From Bacillota bacterium (GTDB lineage Bacteria > Bacillota > Sulfobacillia > Symbiobacteriales > Symbiobacteriaceae), in the NCBI GenBank assembly GCA_023623185.1, contig JAMNXV010000171.1, forward strand, positions 1 to 64,000: a stretch of DNA of 64,000 bases, in the 5' to 3' direction. Shown here in pieces: positions 47,190 through 56,481 of this stretch (its first letter is position 1; each line of letters starts with the position of its first letter). A program made the translations under genes and the position numbers. A model generated the notes under the pieces. The model saw nothing but the letters and a program-made list of their open reading frames with translations, was not told the origin of the DNA and ran no database searches.

Positions 47190-47871
47190 GTTTGGCGGCG
47201 GCCGGGCCCTCTGCCGCCAGCTCGCCGTGCTGCAGGATGAGCAGGTCGATGGCCATCTCCAGCACGTCGGGCCGGATGCCGGCGGCGGCGGCCTTTTCGA
47301 TGATCCGGGCGTAGGCGGCCAGGCGCGCCGGCGGGATGCTGGCCGTCAGCTGACCGACGTAGCCGGCCATGAACCAGTGGGCGGGGATGGCGGTGAGCTG
47401 CTCCAGCCGCTCGGCCATGGCCGCCACCTGGTCATCGGTCAGCGCCAGGTCGCCCGGGCCCGCCAGCCGGCGCAGCTCCTCGACGGAGAGCGAGAGCCGG
47501 TCGGCCAGGGTTTCCGGGGGGAACTCCGCGGGGTACTCGGACATCAGAAATTGGAGCACCAGGCGAAGGCGGGTGAGCGGTGAGGCGAAGTAGAGGCGGC
47601 CCCGATCTTCGGGCGGAAGCCTGCGCAGGGCCCCCTCGAACTCGCGGTGCGGGTCGCGGCCGGTGAGCAGGTACTCCACGGTGACACCGTACCCGTCCGC
47701 GATCTTGCGCAGGGTTGAGTTCAGGCTGGCGCTGGCTTGCCCGGATTCCAGCCGGCCGATGGTCGTGTGGCTGACGCCGGTGCGGGCAGCGGCCTGACGC
47801 AGCGAGTCGCCGTGCGCCGCCCGCAGGGCGGCGATGCGCCGACCGATCTGCCAAGGGTTGCTCTTGCTCAT
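47179..47871 (-). CDS. XRE-family HTH transcriptional regulator
   Basis: IGRRIAALRAAHGDSLRQAAARTGVSHTTIGRLESGQASASLNSTLRKIADGYGVTVEYLLTG. Confidence 0.9.
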   Translation of the reverse strand: MSKSNPWQIGRRIAALRAAHGDSLRQAAARTGVSHTTIGRLESGQASASLNSTLRKIADGYGVTVEYLLTGRDPHREFEGALRRLPPEDRGRLYFASPLTRLRLVLQFLMSEYPAEFPPETLADRLSLSVEELRRLAGPGDLALTDDQVAAMAERLEQLTAIPAHWFMAGYVGQLTASIPPARLAAYARIIEKAAAAGIRPDVLEMAIDLLILQHGELAAEGPAAAKRDG

Positions 47872-48078
47872 ACATCACCCATCCTTCGCAACTGCTTGTC
47901 CCCCCCGGTGTGCCGCCGCGCGTTCACCCCTCTTAAACAATATTGAAGATATAAAGAGAAAAACGTCAAGCCAGGGCCGGCCAAATGCGCGTCTGATCCG
48001 GAGATTGAATAGGCCGGCTTGTGTTATACTGAGCATGGCCCTGTAAACAAATCCCACGGGAAAGGTGTGGTGCGAGCT

Positions 48079-49047
48079 ATGGAGTACCGCCGACTGGGAT
48101 CGAGCGGCCTGAAGCTGAGCGAGATCTCCCTGGGCAGCTGGCTGACCTACGGCACCCGGGTGGAGGCGGAGGCCGCCAAGGCCTGCATCCGAACAGCTTA
48201 CGAGCATGGCATCAACCACTTCGACTGCGCCGTGGTCTACGGAGCAGAGCCGCACCAGGCCGAGGAGGTCGTGGGCGAGGCCCTCCGCGAATTTCCGCGT
48301 CATACCTACACCGTGACCTCCAAGGTGTTCTGGAAGGTCGGCCCTTCCACTTACGACCAGGGGCTCTCCCGCAAGCATCTCATCGAGCGGGTCGAGATGA
48401 GCCTGAAGGCGATGAAGCTGGACTATATCGACATATACTATGCACACCGTTTCGATCCGGACACCGACCTGGAGGAGACCCTGCGGGCCTTTGACGACCT
48501 GGTGGCCCAGGGGAAGATCCTCTACTACGGCTTCTCGATGTGGTCGGCGGCCCAGATCGAGCGCGCGGCCGCCATCGTGGACAAGCGGAACCTGCGGCGT
48601 CCGGTGGTGAGCCAGCCGCTGTACAACATGCTGGACCGGAGCATCGAGAAGGAGATCATGCCGATCTGCGCCCGGGAGGGCATCGGGCAGGTCGTGTACT
48701 CCCCCCTGGCCCAGGGCGTGCTGACCGGCAAGTACAAGCCGGGCATGCCGCTGCCTGAGGGCAGCCGGGGCGCCGATCCCGAACTCGGCAAGGGCATGCA
48801 GCGCCGCTACCTCTCGGACAATGAACTGCTGGAGCGCATCCAGCAGCTTCGACCCATCGCCGAGCGGAACGGGCTGACCATGGCGCAGCTGGCCCTGGCC
48901 TGGGTGCTGCGCCGGCCCGAGGTGACCTCGGCCCTGATCGGCGCCAGCCGCCCGGAGCAGGTGGTGGAGAACGTGAAGGCCGCCGGCGTGAAGCTGCCGG
49001 AGGAGGACCTGAAGGAGATCGACGCGCTGCTGGGGTTTGCCGAGTAG
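48079..49047 (+). CDS. Aldo/keto reductase (Kv-beta-like)
   Basis: MEYRRLGSSGLKLSEISLGSWLTYG, HFDCAVVYG, DYIDIYYAHRFDPDTDLEETLRAFDDLVAQGKILYYGFS. Confidence 0.95.
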   Translation: MEYRRLGSSGLKLSEISLGSWLTYGTRVEAEAAKACIRTAYEHGINHFDCAVVYGAEPHQAEEVVGEALREFPRHTYTVTSKVFWKVGPSTYDQGLSRKHLIERVEMSLKAMKLDYIDIYYAHRFDPDTDLEETLRAFDDLVAQGKILYYGFSMWSAAQIERAAAIVDKRNLRRPVVSQPLYNMLDRSIEKEIMPICAREGIGQVVYSPLAQGVLTGKYKPGMPLPEGSRGADPELGKGMQRRYLSDNELLERIQQLRPIAERNGLTMAQLALAWVLRRPEVTSALIGASRPEQVVENVKAAGVKLPEEDLKEIDALLGFAE

Positions 49048-49115
49048 CGCAGTCCCGGCACGCGTCGCCCCTGCATGCGCTGCCGCTCGGGCCGTCTCTG
49101 CGCCCGGTCCGCGTA

Positions 49116-49205
49116 CAGTCGCGGGCCGGGCGTTCCGCATACCGTCCACGTGCAGCTGTGGCCGGGCGTTTCGCATGCGTTTCATGTGCAGCTGCGGGCG
49201 GGCTT
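49116..49205. repeat. About 2.5 tandem 36-bp units downstream of the aldo/keto reductase
   Basis: gggcgttccgcataccgtccacgtgcagctgtggcc / gggcgtttcgcatgcgtttcatgtgcagctgcgggc / gggctttccgcatcc. Confidence 0.7.
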
Positions 49206-49286
49206 TCCGCATCCGGGCAGGGATCGTGGGTTTCAACCCAGAAATTTCGGGGACGACACAGATTCCGTCGCAGAAGGAGGCCCCCG

Positions 49287-50504
49287 ATGGACCAGATCGA
49301 CCGCGAACGACTGAAAGAAGTGCTGCAGTTCATCCGCAGCCACGTGCCCCGGGCCGTGCTGAACAGCCTGGAGGCGGAACTGGCCATCATTGAGCAATAC
49401 ATCGTCAATGCCAGAGCGCCCCGGATTGCCCTTGTGGGCAGGCGGGGCTCGGGCAAGTCCAGCCTGGTCAACGCCGTCTTCGGCGAGCCCCTGGCCGAGA
49501 CCGGTGCGGTCCTCTCCACCACGACGGCGGGCACCTGGTACCAGTACGAGGGGCCGAACGGGTCGCTGGAGGTGCTGGACACCCGCGGCCTGGGCGAGGG
49601 GGAACGCCCGGAGGGCGCCACCGAGGAAGACGCGGTGGCCGAGAACCTGAAGGCGGTGCGCGACCGCTGCCCCGACGCGATCCTCTTCCTGATCAAGGCG
49701 GCCGACGTCGACGTATGGATCAACGAGGACCTGGAGCGGGTGGCCGCCCTGCGGGGGGCCATCTCCCGGCGGCACGGGTTCGAGCCGCCGGTGATCGGCG
49801 TGCTGACCCAGGTGGACCTGCTGGCCCCAGCCGACGTGGCGGAGCCTCCGTACGACGATCCGGAGAAGCAGGCCAACATCGCGCTGGCCCGGGAGAAGCT
49901 GGCGGAGCGGATGGCGCGGGCGTTGGACCGGCCGATCCGGGTCTTCGCCACCTCCGCGTACATGCGCTACCGGGACGGCGAGCTGGTGGTGGACCGCCGG
50001 TGGGGGATCGACGAGCTGGTGACCTACCTGGTGGAGACCCTGCCCGGCGAGGCGCAGCTCACCATGGGGCGGGTGGCCGGGGTCAGGCAGGCCCAGACCA
50101 AGATCGCCGCGGCCCTCATCCAGTCCACCGCCTCGGCGGCCGGCGCCCTGGCGGCGACGCCGATTCCCCTGGCAGACATGCCCATCCTCACGGGCATGCA
50201 GGTGCTGATGGTCACCGGCATCGCCTACCTGGCGGGGCGGCGGCTCTCGCGGGAGGCGGCCCTGGAGTTCATCGGCGCCCTGGGGGTGAACGTGGGCGCG
50301 GGCTTCGCCCTGCGCGAGCTGGCCCGGGGGCTCTCCAAGTGGCTGCTGCCCGGCGGCGGCTCCCTGATCTCGGCCGGCGTGGCCTACTGGGGCACCTACG
50401 CCCTCGGGCAGGCCGCGGTGGCCTACTACGTTGAGAACCAGCCGATCGAGGCCGCCCGGAAGCTGCTGGAGCAGGGCAGGGATAAAATCTTAAGGAAGCC
50501 GTAA
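49287..50504 (+). CDS. GTPase with C-terminal hydrophobic DUF697-like region
   Basis: IALVGRRGSGKSSLVNAVFGEPLAETGAVLSTTTAGTWY, LDTRGLGEG; C-terminal membrane segments. Confidence 0.85.
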   Translation: MDQIDRERLKEVLQFIRSHVPRAVLNSLEAELAIIEQYIVNARAPRIALVGRRGSGKSSLVNAVFGEPLAETGAVLSTTTAGTWYQYEGPNGSLEVLDTRGLGEGERPEGATEEDAVAENLKAVRDRCPDAILFLIKAADVDVWINEDLERVAALRGAISRRHGFEPPVIGVLTQVDLLAPADVAEPPYDDPEKQANIALAREKLAERMARALDRPIRVFATSAYMRYRDGELVVDRRWGIDELVTYLVETLPGEAQLTMGRVAGVRQAQTKIAAALIQSTASAAGALAATPIPLADMPILTGMQVLMVTGIAYLAGRRLSREAALEFIGALGVNVGAGFALRELARGLSKWLLPGGGSLISAGVAYWGTYALGQAAVAYYVENQPIEAARKLLEQGRDKILRKP

Positions 50505-50507
50505 GAT
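50489..50507 (+). promoter_or_regulatory. Candidate response-regulator box (CTTAAGGAAGCCGTAAGAT)
   Basis: TTAAG/GTAAG half-sites 11 bp apart; matching element at 53187-53205. Confidence 0.55.
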
Positions 50508-50568
50508 TTACGTTGCGCCCGCTGTAAGAACCAGGCGGTAGGCTGGAGGCAGGATGGGGTGACGGTCG

Positions 50569-51270
50569 ATGGCGGATCCGCTGATTCTGGTGGTGGACGA
50601 CGAGCAGGCGATTGCCGACCTGATTGAGATCCACCTGCTCGCTGAGGGCTACCGGGTGCGCAAGGCCGACAATGGCGCAGATGCCCTGCGCATCGTGGCC
50701 GAGGAGGATCCCGACCTGGTGGTGCTGGACATCATGATGCCCGGCATGGACGGCCTGGAGGTCTGCCGGGCGATTCGGCGGGAGCGCAACGTGCCGATCC
50801 TGATGCTGAGCGCCAAGTCGGAGGACGTGGACAAGATCCTCGGCCTGAAGACCGGCGCCGACGACTACCTGACCAAGCCGTTCAACCCGCTGGAGCTGAC
50901 GGCCCGGGTGAAGGCGCAGCTCAGGCGGTACCTCGCCCTGAACCCGGCGTCAGCCATGGCCAGGGAGGCGGGGGTCATCGCCGTCGGCGGCCTTCGCATT
51001 GACCAGCGGGGCCGGTCCGTTACGAAAGACGGGCGCGAGATCGCCCTCACGCCCACGGAGTACGACATCCTGGTGCTGCTGGCGTCGCACCCGGGGCGGG
51101 TCTTCAGCTCGGAGGAGATCTTCGAGCGGGTCTGGAAGGAGCGCTACTTTCAGTCCAACAACACGGTGATGGTCCACATCCGCCGGCTCCGGGAGAAGGT
51201 CGAGGACGACCCCAGCCATCCCACCCTCATCCGGACCGTCTGGGGGGTTGGCTACAAGATTGAGAGCTAG
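50569..51270 (+). CDS. OmpR/PhoB-family (VanR-like) response regulator
   Basis: ILVVDDEQAIADLI, VVLDIMMPGMDGLEVCRAIR, TGADDYLTKPFNPLEL, trans_reg_C TPTEYDILVLLASHPGRVFSSEEIFERVW. Confidence 0.95.
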   Translation: MADPLILVVDDEQAIADLIEIHLLAEGYRVRKADNGADALRIVAEEDPDLVVLDIMMPGMDGLEVCRAIRRERNVPILMLSAKSEDVDKILGLKTGADDYLTKPFNPLELTARVKAQLRRYLALNPASAMAREAGVIAVGGLRIDQRGRSVTKDGREIALTPTEYDILVLLASHPGRVFSSEEIFERVWKERYFQSNNTVMVHIRRLREKVEDDPSHPTLIRTVWGVGYKIES

Positions 51271-52381
51271 AAACGCCCTGAGCCTTCGCTGGCAGATCGT
51301 CCTGACGTTTTTGGCCAGCGGCGTCCTGGCGGTCGGCACGACCGTCGTGCTGCTCTTCATGGCGGCGACGGTGGGCAGCATGCTCCCGCCGCTCAACTTC
51401 ATGTTGAATTTCCTGGCGAGCACGGTGGGCGTCTGGCCGGTAATCTTCGCGGTCACCGTCGTGCTGCTCTTCGTCTGGTACCTGCTGCTCAGCCAGCCGA
51501 TGATCCGCTACATCGAGGCATTGAGCCGGGCGACGAACGAGGTCGCGCAGGGCAAGTACGATGTAACGCTGCCGCCCCGGGGCGCTGATGAGCTGGGCAT
51601 CCTGGGGCAGAACCTGACGGCCATGGCGGAACAGGTGAAGCTCTCCCTCGTCCGGGAGCGGCAGGCGAACCAGGCCCGGTACGAGCTCATCACCGCCGTC
51701 TCCCACGACTTGCGGACGCCGCTCACCTCGGTGCTGGGCTACCTGCAGCTCATCGACGAGGACCGCTACCGGGATGAGGTGGAGCTGCGCTACTACGTGG
51801 ACATGGCCTACGAGAAGTCCAAGCAGCTCAAGCGGCTGATCGACCAGCTCTTCGAGTTCACCCGCACCAGCCACGGGGGCATCGTGCTCCGCCCGGTGGC
51901 CATCAACCCGGCGGAGCTGCTGGAGCAGGTGGCGGAGGAGTTCGTGCCCGCGCTGCGTGAGGCGGACATGGAGTACCGGCTCCGGCTGCCGGAGGAGCGG
52001 GCGACGATCCACGCCGACCCCGACCTGCTGGTGCGGGTGTTGGAGAACCTGATCTCCAACGCCATCCGCTACGGGCGGGAGGGCAAGGTGGTGGAGCTGG
52101 AGCTGGAGGTGCGCCGGGCCGAGCGGGCGGCGCTCCTGCGCGTGGCAAACCGGGGCAGTCCGATTCCGGCGCACCAGCTGGAGCACATCTTCGACAGCTT
52201 CTACCGGGGCGAGCGCTCCCGCTCGGGCCGCACCGGCGGCGCCGGGCTGGGGCTGGCCATCGTGAAGAACATCGTCACGCTGCATGGCGGCACCGTGCGG
52301 GCGATTAACGAGACTGACCGCACGGTTTTCGAGGTGCGGCTGCCGATGGGGGCGCCGGCGGGGCTTGCAGGGCCCGGCTAG
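51248..52381 (+). CDS. Sensor histidine kinase (VanS-like)
   Basis: H-box LITAVSHDLRTPLTSVLGYLQLID, HAMP-like linker, GAGLGLAIVKNIVTLHGG. Confidence 0.94.
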   Translation: MATRLRARNALSLRWQIVLTFLASGVLAVGTTVVLLFMAATVGSMLPPLNFMLNFLASTVGVWPVIFAVTVVLLFVWYLLLSQPMIRYIEALSRATNEVAQGKYDVTLPPRGADELGILGQNLTAMAEQVKLSLVRERQANQARYELITAVSHDLRTPLTSVLGYLQLIDEDRYRDEVELRYYVDMAYEKSKQLKRLIDQLFEFTRTSHGGIVLRPVAINPAELLEQVAEEFVPALREADMEYRLRLPEERATIHADPDLLVRVLENLISNAIRYGREGKVVELELEVRRAERAALLRVANRGSPIPAHQLEHIFDSFYRGERSRSGRTGGAGLGLAIVKNIVTLHGGTVRAINETDRTVFEVRLPMGAPAGLAGPG

Positions 52382-53052
52382 CCCAGGTGCGGAGGGATAT
52401 AGAGCCCCAGGAAGACCGGCACCGCCAGGTTGCCCAGGTCGACGAGGACGTGGGACGCCAGGGCCCACCGGAGCGTCCCGGTCCGGCGGTAGGCGGCGGC
52501 CCAGGCGGCGCCCATGAGCAGGAGGGCGGCCAGGGCCGCCCCGTCGCGGTTGGCAACCGAGAAGACGCCGGCCACCAGCGGGTGAAACGCCACGAAGAGC
52601 GCAGTGGAGTAAGCCGCCCCGGCCCACGCGGGCCAGTGGGCGGTCGCGTCCAGCAGGAGCCCCCGCCAGTAGAACTCCTCGAACCACGGGTTGATGAGGG
52701 CGAACAGCAGCCAGGCGACCAGGATGGTGGGATCCGCCAGCAGGTGCAGGTTCTGCAGCAGGATCGGCAGGGGGATGAGGCCGACGAGCAGGGCCAGCGC
52801 CGTCCAGCCCCGGGCCCCGCGGGCGGGGGCGGTCCAGCGTCTCAGGGATCCGGGCTCACGGCCCAGGGCGATGGCGCCCCCAAGGAGGCCCCAGTAGAGC
52901 AGGACCGTCGGCGCCCAGCCCCAGGGGCCCAGCGCGCGCAGCGCAACCCGGGCGGCGACGTGGCAGGCGGCGATGATGAGGATCGGGGAGAGGATCAGGT
53001 ACCGGCGGTTCATCGTGGCACCTCCTTCGTGGCGGTGGCACCCGCGTGACAT
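52378..53052 (-). CDS. CPBP (type II CAAX/Abi) family intramembrane metalloprotease
   Basis: NPWFEEFYWRGLLLD, FVAFHPLVAGVFS, LASHVLVDLGNL. Confidence 0.9.
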   Translation of the reverse strand: MSRGCHRHEGGATMNRRYLILSPILIIAACHVAARVALRALGPWGWAPTVLLYWGLLGGAIALGREPGSLRRWTAPARGARGWTALALLVGLIPLPILLQNLHLLADPTILVAWLLFALINPWFEEFYWRGLLLDATAHWPAWAGAAYSTALFVAFHPLVAGVFSVANRDGAALAALLLMGAAWAAAYRRTGTLRWALASHVLVDLGNLAVPVFLGLYIPPHLG

Positions 53053-53186
53053 AACAGCATAATATTGTTACGAGGCGGAATTGGCAATACCAGGTCTCTG
53101 GCGTGCGCCCGCCCGTACGGCGGCGGGTTCGCCTGGCGCGGGATGCGGGGCGGGCTGCGGCGCCGCGGTATGCCGGCTTCTGTAAC

Positions 53187-53205
53187 CTTAAGGAACTCGT
53201 AAGAT
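53187..53205 (+). promoter_or_regulatory. Second copy of candidate response-regulator box (CTTAAGGAACTCGTAAGAT)
   Basis: 16/19 identical to 50489-50507. Confidence 0.55.
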
Positions 53206-53273
53206 ATAGGTGAACAGGAAGCAAGGTCCCTGCGGTACGGTAGGGGTATCAAGCTGGATGGAGGATACCCCTG

Positions 53274-53840
53274 GTGTACAGTCGCAGATGGCTGCTTCCG
53301 CTGCTCCTGTTGCTTGCTCTCCCACTCACCGTCTGGGGTGCGCTGCCGACCGCGGCGGTGGATCCTGGGCGGGACGTGCAGGCGATCGGCCGCTGGATCC
53401 GGGACCGGCAGGACCCGGCGGCGCCCGCCCCGCAGTCTCCTTTCGCCTGGCCGGCTCCCGGGCACACCGAGATCACGTCGGACTACGGCTTCTGGCTGCA
53501 CCCGCTGCTGAAGCGGCTCCGGCTGCACGCAGGCGTCGACATCGGCGCACCCGAGGGGGCGGCTGCGGTCGCGTGCTTCGACGGCGTCGTGATCGCCGCA
53601 GCAGAGCTCCCGGCTTACGGGCAGGTCGTCGTGCTGGACCACGGTGGGGGGCTGGCCAGCGTCTACGCCCACCTGTCGGCGATCGCCGTGGAGGAGGGCG
53701 ACCGGCTGCAGCGCGGCGACGAGGTGGGGCGCATCGGCGCGACCGGTCAGGTGACGGGCCCGCACCTGCACTTTGAGCTGTGGCAGGGCGGCGAGCCGGT
53801 GGATCCCCTGCGCCTCGCGAACCTGGCGGGCTTGCCCTAG
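53274..53840 (+). CDS. M23 family metallopeptidase
   Basis: TSDYGFWLHPLLKRLRLHAGVDIGAPEGAAAVACFDGVV, GQVVVLDHGGGLASVYAHL, TGQVTGPHLHFELWQGGEPVDP. Confidence 0.93.
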   Translation: MYSRRWLLPLLLLLALPLTVWGALPTAAVDPGRDVQAIGRWIRDRQDPAAPAPQSPFAWPAPGHTEITSDYGFWLHPLLKRLRLHAGVDIGAPEGAAAVACFDGVVIAAAELPAYGQVVVLDHGGGLASVYAHLSAIAVEEGDRLQRGDEVGRIGATGQVTGPHLHFELWQGGEPVDPLRLANLAGLP

Positions 53841-53887
53841 GGAGTGGAGGTTGCTATACTGTCCCCAAACAATTCAATACCCGCTCG

Positions 53888-53995
53888 ATTCATCGAGAGT
53901 GGCGGAGGGACTGGCCCCATGATGCCACGGCAACCGCTCCGGTCTGGAGAACGGTGCCAAGTCCAGCGGACGTCAGGTCCGAGAGATGAAGCGTG
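53888..53995 (+). ncRNA. SAM-I (S-box) riboswitch aptamer
   Basis: attcatcGAGAGtggcgGAGGGActGGCCCcATGAtgCCacGGCAACCgctccggtctggagaacGGTGCcAAgTCCagcggacgtcaggtccgagAGATGAa; upstream of metF. Confidence 0.95.
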
Positions 53996-54013
53996 CGCAG
54001 CAGTCGGCTGTCT

Positions 54014-54044
54014 GCGAACCCTTCGTTCTCGAAGGGTTCTTTAT
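54014..54044 (+). terminator. Riboswitch expression-platform terminator
   Basis: CGAACCCTTCG-ttct-CGAAGGGTTC-TTTATG. Confidence 0.85.
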
Positions 54045-54070
54045 GTCTAAAGAGATAAGGAGGGAGCGCC

Positions 54071-54973
54071 ATGGCCCGCTTGATGCACAGGCTGCAGCAG
54101 GGCGCGTTCTGCGTCACGGTGGAGATCGACCCGCCCAAGGGGGCGAGCGTCACGAAGACATTGGAGCGGGTACGGCGCTTCGGCGACCGGGTCGATGCGG
54201 TGAACGTGGCGGACTGCCCGATGGCCAACGTGCGGATGAGCCCCATCACCCTGGCCCACCTGCTGCAGCGGGACGGCCAGGTGGAGGCCATCTTCCACCT
54301 GACCACCCGGGACCGCAACGTCATCGGCCTGCAGGCCGAACTGCTGGGCGCGGCGGGGCTGGGGGTCCGCAACATCCTGGCCCTGCGCGGCGACAACCCG
54401 GAGCAGGGCGACCACCCCGGCGCCCGGGGCGTGTTCGAGGTGGACACCATCGGGCTGATCCGGCTGGCGGCCACGCTGAACCGGGGGCAGACGCTCGCGG
54501 GTGGCGCCCTGGAGCAGGGCACCGACTTCGCCATCGGCTGCGCCTGCAATCCGGCGGCGGAGGACCTGGAGGCCGAGGTCTCCCGGCTCGAGCAGAAGGT
54601 GGAGGCCGGGGCACACTTTGCGCAGACCCAGCCCATTTACGACCCCCGTCAGCTGGAGCGGTTCCAGGCGAAGCTGGCGGGCCGGGTGAAGATCCCGATC
54701 CTCTACGGCATCCTGCCGCTGAAGAGCTATGAGTTTGCCGACCGGCTGAACCGGACCGTGCCGGGCATCGTCATTCCCGACTGGGCCCTGGAGCGGATGC
54801 GGGGCAAGGGCGAGGAGGAGGGGCTGCGGCTCGTCGCCGAGCTGCTGCGGGAGATCGGGCCCCACGTTCACGGGGTGCACATCTTCCCGATGAACAGCGC
54901 AAAGCGGGTCGTGGCGGTCCTGGATATCATCGACGAACTGGGACTGCGCCAGTCGGCCCGCGCGGGGGTGTAG
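54071..54973 (+). CDS. metF: Methylenetetrahydrofolate reductase
   Basis: FCVTVEIDPPKGASVTKTLERVRRF, NVADCPMANVRMSPITLAHLLQRDGQVEAIFHLTTRDRN, GAHFAQTQPIYDPRQLERF. Confidence 0.93.
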   Translation: MARLMHRLQQGAFCVTVEIDPPKGASVTKTLERVRRFGDRVDAVNVADCPMANVRMSPITLAHLLQRDGQVEAIFHLTTRDRNVIGLQAELLGAAGLGVRNILALRGDNPEQGDHPGARGVFEVDTIGLIRLAATLNRGQTLAGGALEQGTDFAIGCACNPAAEDLEAEVSRLEQKVEAGAHFAQTQPIYDPRQLERFQAKLAGRVKIPILYGILPLKSYEFADRLNRTVPGIVIPDWALERMRGKGEEEGLRLVAELLREIGPHVHGVHIFPMNSAKRVVAVLDIIDELGLRQSARAGV

Positions 54974-55005
54974 GCAAGCTGCAGCACACGATTCTGCGCC
55001 CGGCC

Positions 55006-55698
55006 GTGGACGAGCTTGCGGCTCCGCTTCCCGAGGTGCTCCGCCTGCTGGGCTACCGGCAAGGGCGCACGCGGCTTTCCCAGCGTGATCTGGCCCTGGT
55101 GGAGCGAGGCCTCGCCCTGGCGCGGGAGGCGGCGACGCCGGCCGCCAGTGTGGCCTACTGCGCCGTCACCGTGGAGGGGGATGGGGTCCGCGCCGGCGTG
55201 CCGGGGATCGGGTGGCGCTCCCGCAGCCTGGCCCGGCTGCTGGCGGGGGCCGACGGCGTCTCGCTGGTGGCGGCCACCCTGGGTCCGGGCGTGGACGAAC
55301 TGACTCGGGATCTGTTCGCACGGGACGAGTACGCCCTCGCCGCGGTGGTGGATGCGGCGGGCTCGGTCCTGGTGCAGGGGCTCGCGGAGTGGGTGCGGGA
55401 GGCGCTGCTGCACCGGGCTGGTCTTGCACACGCCGGCGCCGGTCAGGTCGGCGTGAAGCTGACGCCGCTGTACGGCCCCGGCTACGGCGACTGGCCGGTG
55501 GAGGAGCAGATCGGGCTGGTGACCCTGGCGGGCGGCCCGCAGATCGGCCTTAGTTGCACGCCGACGTGTTACCTGGTGCCGCAGAAGTCGCTGGTGGGTC
55601 TGATCGGGTGGCTGCCTCCGGAAGGGCGGGACTGGTCGCCGGTGGGCTGCACCCGCTGCACGCTGGTGGACTGTGCGTACCGGGTGGGGAGACGGTAG
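55006..55698 (+). CDS. Stand-alone methionine-synthase activation-domain-like protein
   Basis: SLVAATLGPGVDELTRDLFARDEYALAAVVDAAGSVLVQGLAEWV...RLTPLYGPGYGDWPVEEQ (MetH activation-like domain); downstream of metF. Confidence 0.82.
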   Translation: MDELAAPLPEVLRLLGYRQGRTRLSQRDLALVERGLALAREAATPAASVAYCAVTVEGDGVRAGVPGIGWRSRSLARLLAGADGVSLVAATLGPGVDELTRDLFARDEYALAAVVDAAGSVLVQGLAEWVREALLHRAGLAHAGAGQVGVKLTPLYGPGYGDWPVEEQIGLVTLAGGPQIGLSCTPTCYLVPQKSLVGLIGWLPPEGRDWSPVGCTRCTLVDCAYRVGRR

Positions 55699-55832
55699 AT
55701 CCACCTCGGGTTTGCCGCCGTTCCGACTGCCCGTGCCCCGGGGGTGGCGCTGCTCGTTGAATCGGACTCCGGACTTAGCATGCACGCCGTAACTACCCTC
55801 GGCCGTGCCGCGGACGAACTGCGGCGAGTTGC

Positions 55833-56150
55833 GACTTCGCCCGCCGGCCAAGTGGAAATCCACCGCAGTTCGCACGCTTCGCCCGACTTCTACACGGGCT
55901 AGCGACTCGGGCCATGGCTCGTCGTTGCGGACCAAGTGCGTCCAATTTCGACTTCGCCCGCTGGCCAAGTGGAAATCCACCGCAGTTCGCACGCTTCGCC
56001 CGACTTCTACACGGGCCAGCGACTCGGGCCATGGCTCGTCGTTGCGGACCAAGTGCGTCCAATTTCGACTTCGCCCGCTGGCCAAGTGGAAATCCGTCGC
56101 ACTTCGCACGCGTCGCTCGACTTCTAAACGGGTCGGCGACCCGGCCCAGG
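55833..56150. repeat. About 2.7 tandem copies of a 117-bp unit
   Basis: gacttcgcccgctggccaagtggaaatccaccgcagttcgcacgcttcgcccgacttctacacgggcc begins at 55833, 55950 and 56067. Confidence 0.9.
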
Positions 56151-56218
56151 GCTCGCCGATGGCGGAAGGCACCAGTGTAGCGGCGGGCAAGGTGCTTCTG
56201 GAGGCTCCCCCGAGTGGG

Positions 56219-56270
56219 AACCGCAAGTTTTACGCTTTGGTCTGAAGGCGGAAGCGAAAAAGTGGCGGTT
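56219..56270. repeat. 52-bp imperfect-palindrome element, copy 1
   Basis: AACCGCAAGTTTTACGCTTTGG...GGAAGCGAAAAAGTGGCGGTT; arms are near reverse complements. Confidence 0.8.
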
Positions 56271-56429
56271 CCGGGATGGCCCCGGCGGGGTTGGATGCCT
56301 GCGTACTCGTTCGTGGCTCCAGTGCGCCGCTGCGGATCGACCGCTAGGCGACATAAGATGGCTGCTAGGTTGACGTAATGCGTCGTTGGGGCGTGGGCCA
56401 CAGGTTTCTGGGGGCCGCTCCCGAGTGGG

Positions 56430-56481
56430 AACCGCAAGTTTTACGCTTTGGTCCGAAGGCGGAAGCGAAAAAGTGGCGGTT
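56430..56481. repeat. 52-bp imperfect-palindrome element, copy 2
   Basis: Differs from copy 1 at one base (ggtctgaagg versus ggtccgaagg); 211 bp away, same orientation. Confidence 0.8.

Noticed and set aside
49110-49210. CRISPR array
   Set aside because: Contiguous degenerate units without spacers.
54868-56226. Minus-strand 452-aa ORF with 39-aa repeats
   Set aside because: Antisense to metF and the activation-domain gene over most of its length; the 39-aa repeats simply reflect a 117-bp DNA repeat with a period divisible by 3.
55805-56245. Plus-strand 146-aa repeat ORF (RLRPLAKWKSTAVRTLRPTSTRASDSGHGSSLRTK)
   Set aside because: No RBS or domain; the same repeat is open in several frames, so coding cannot be supported.
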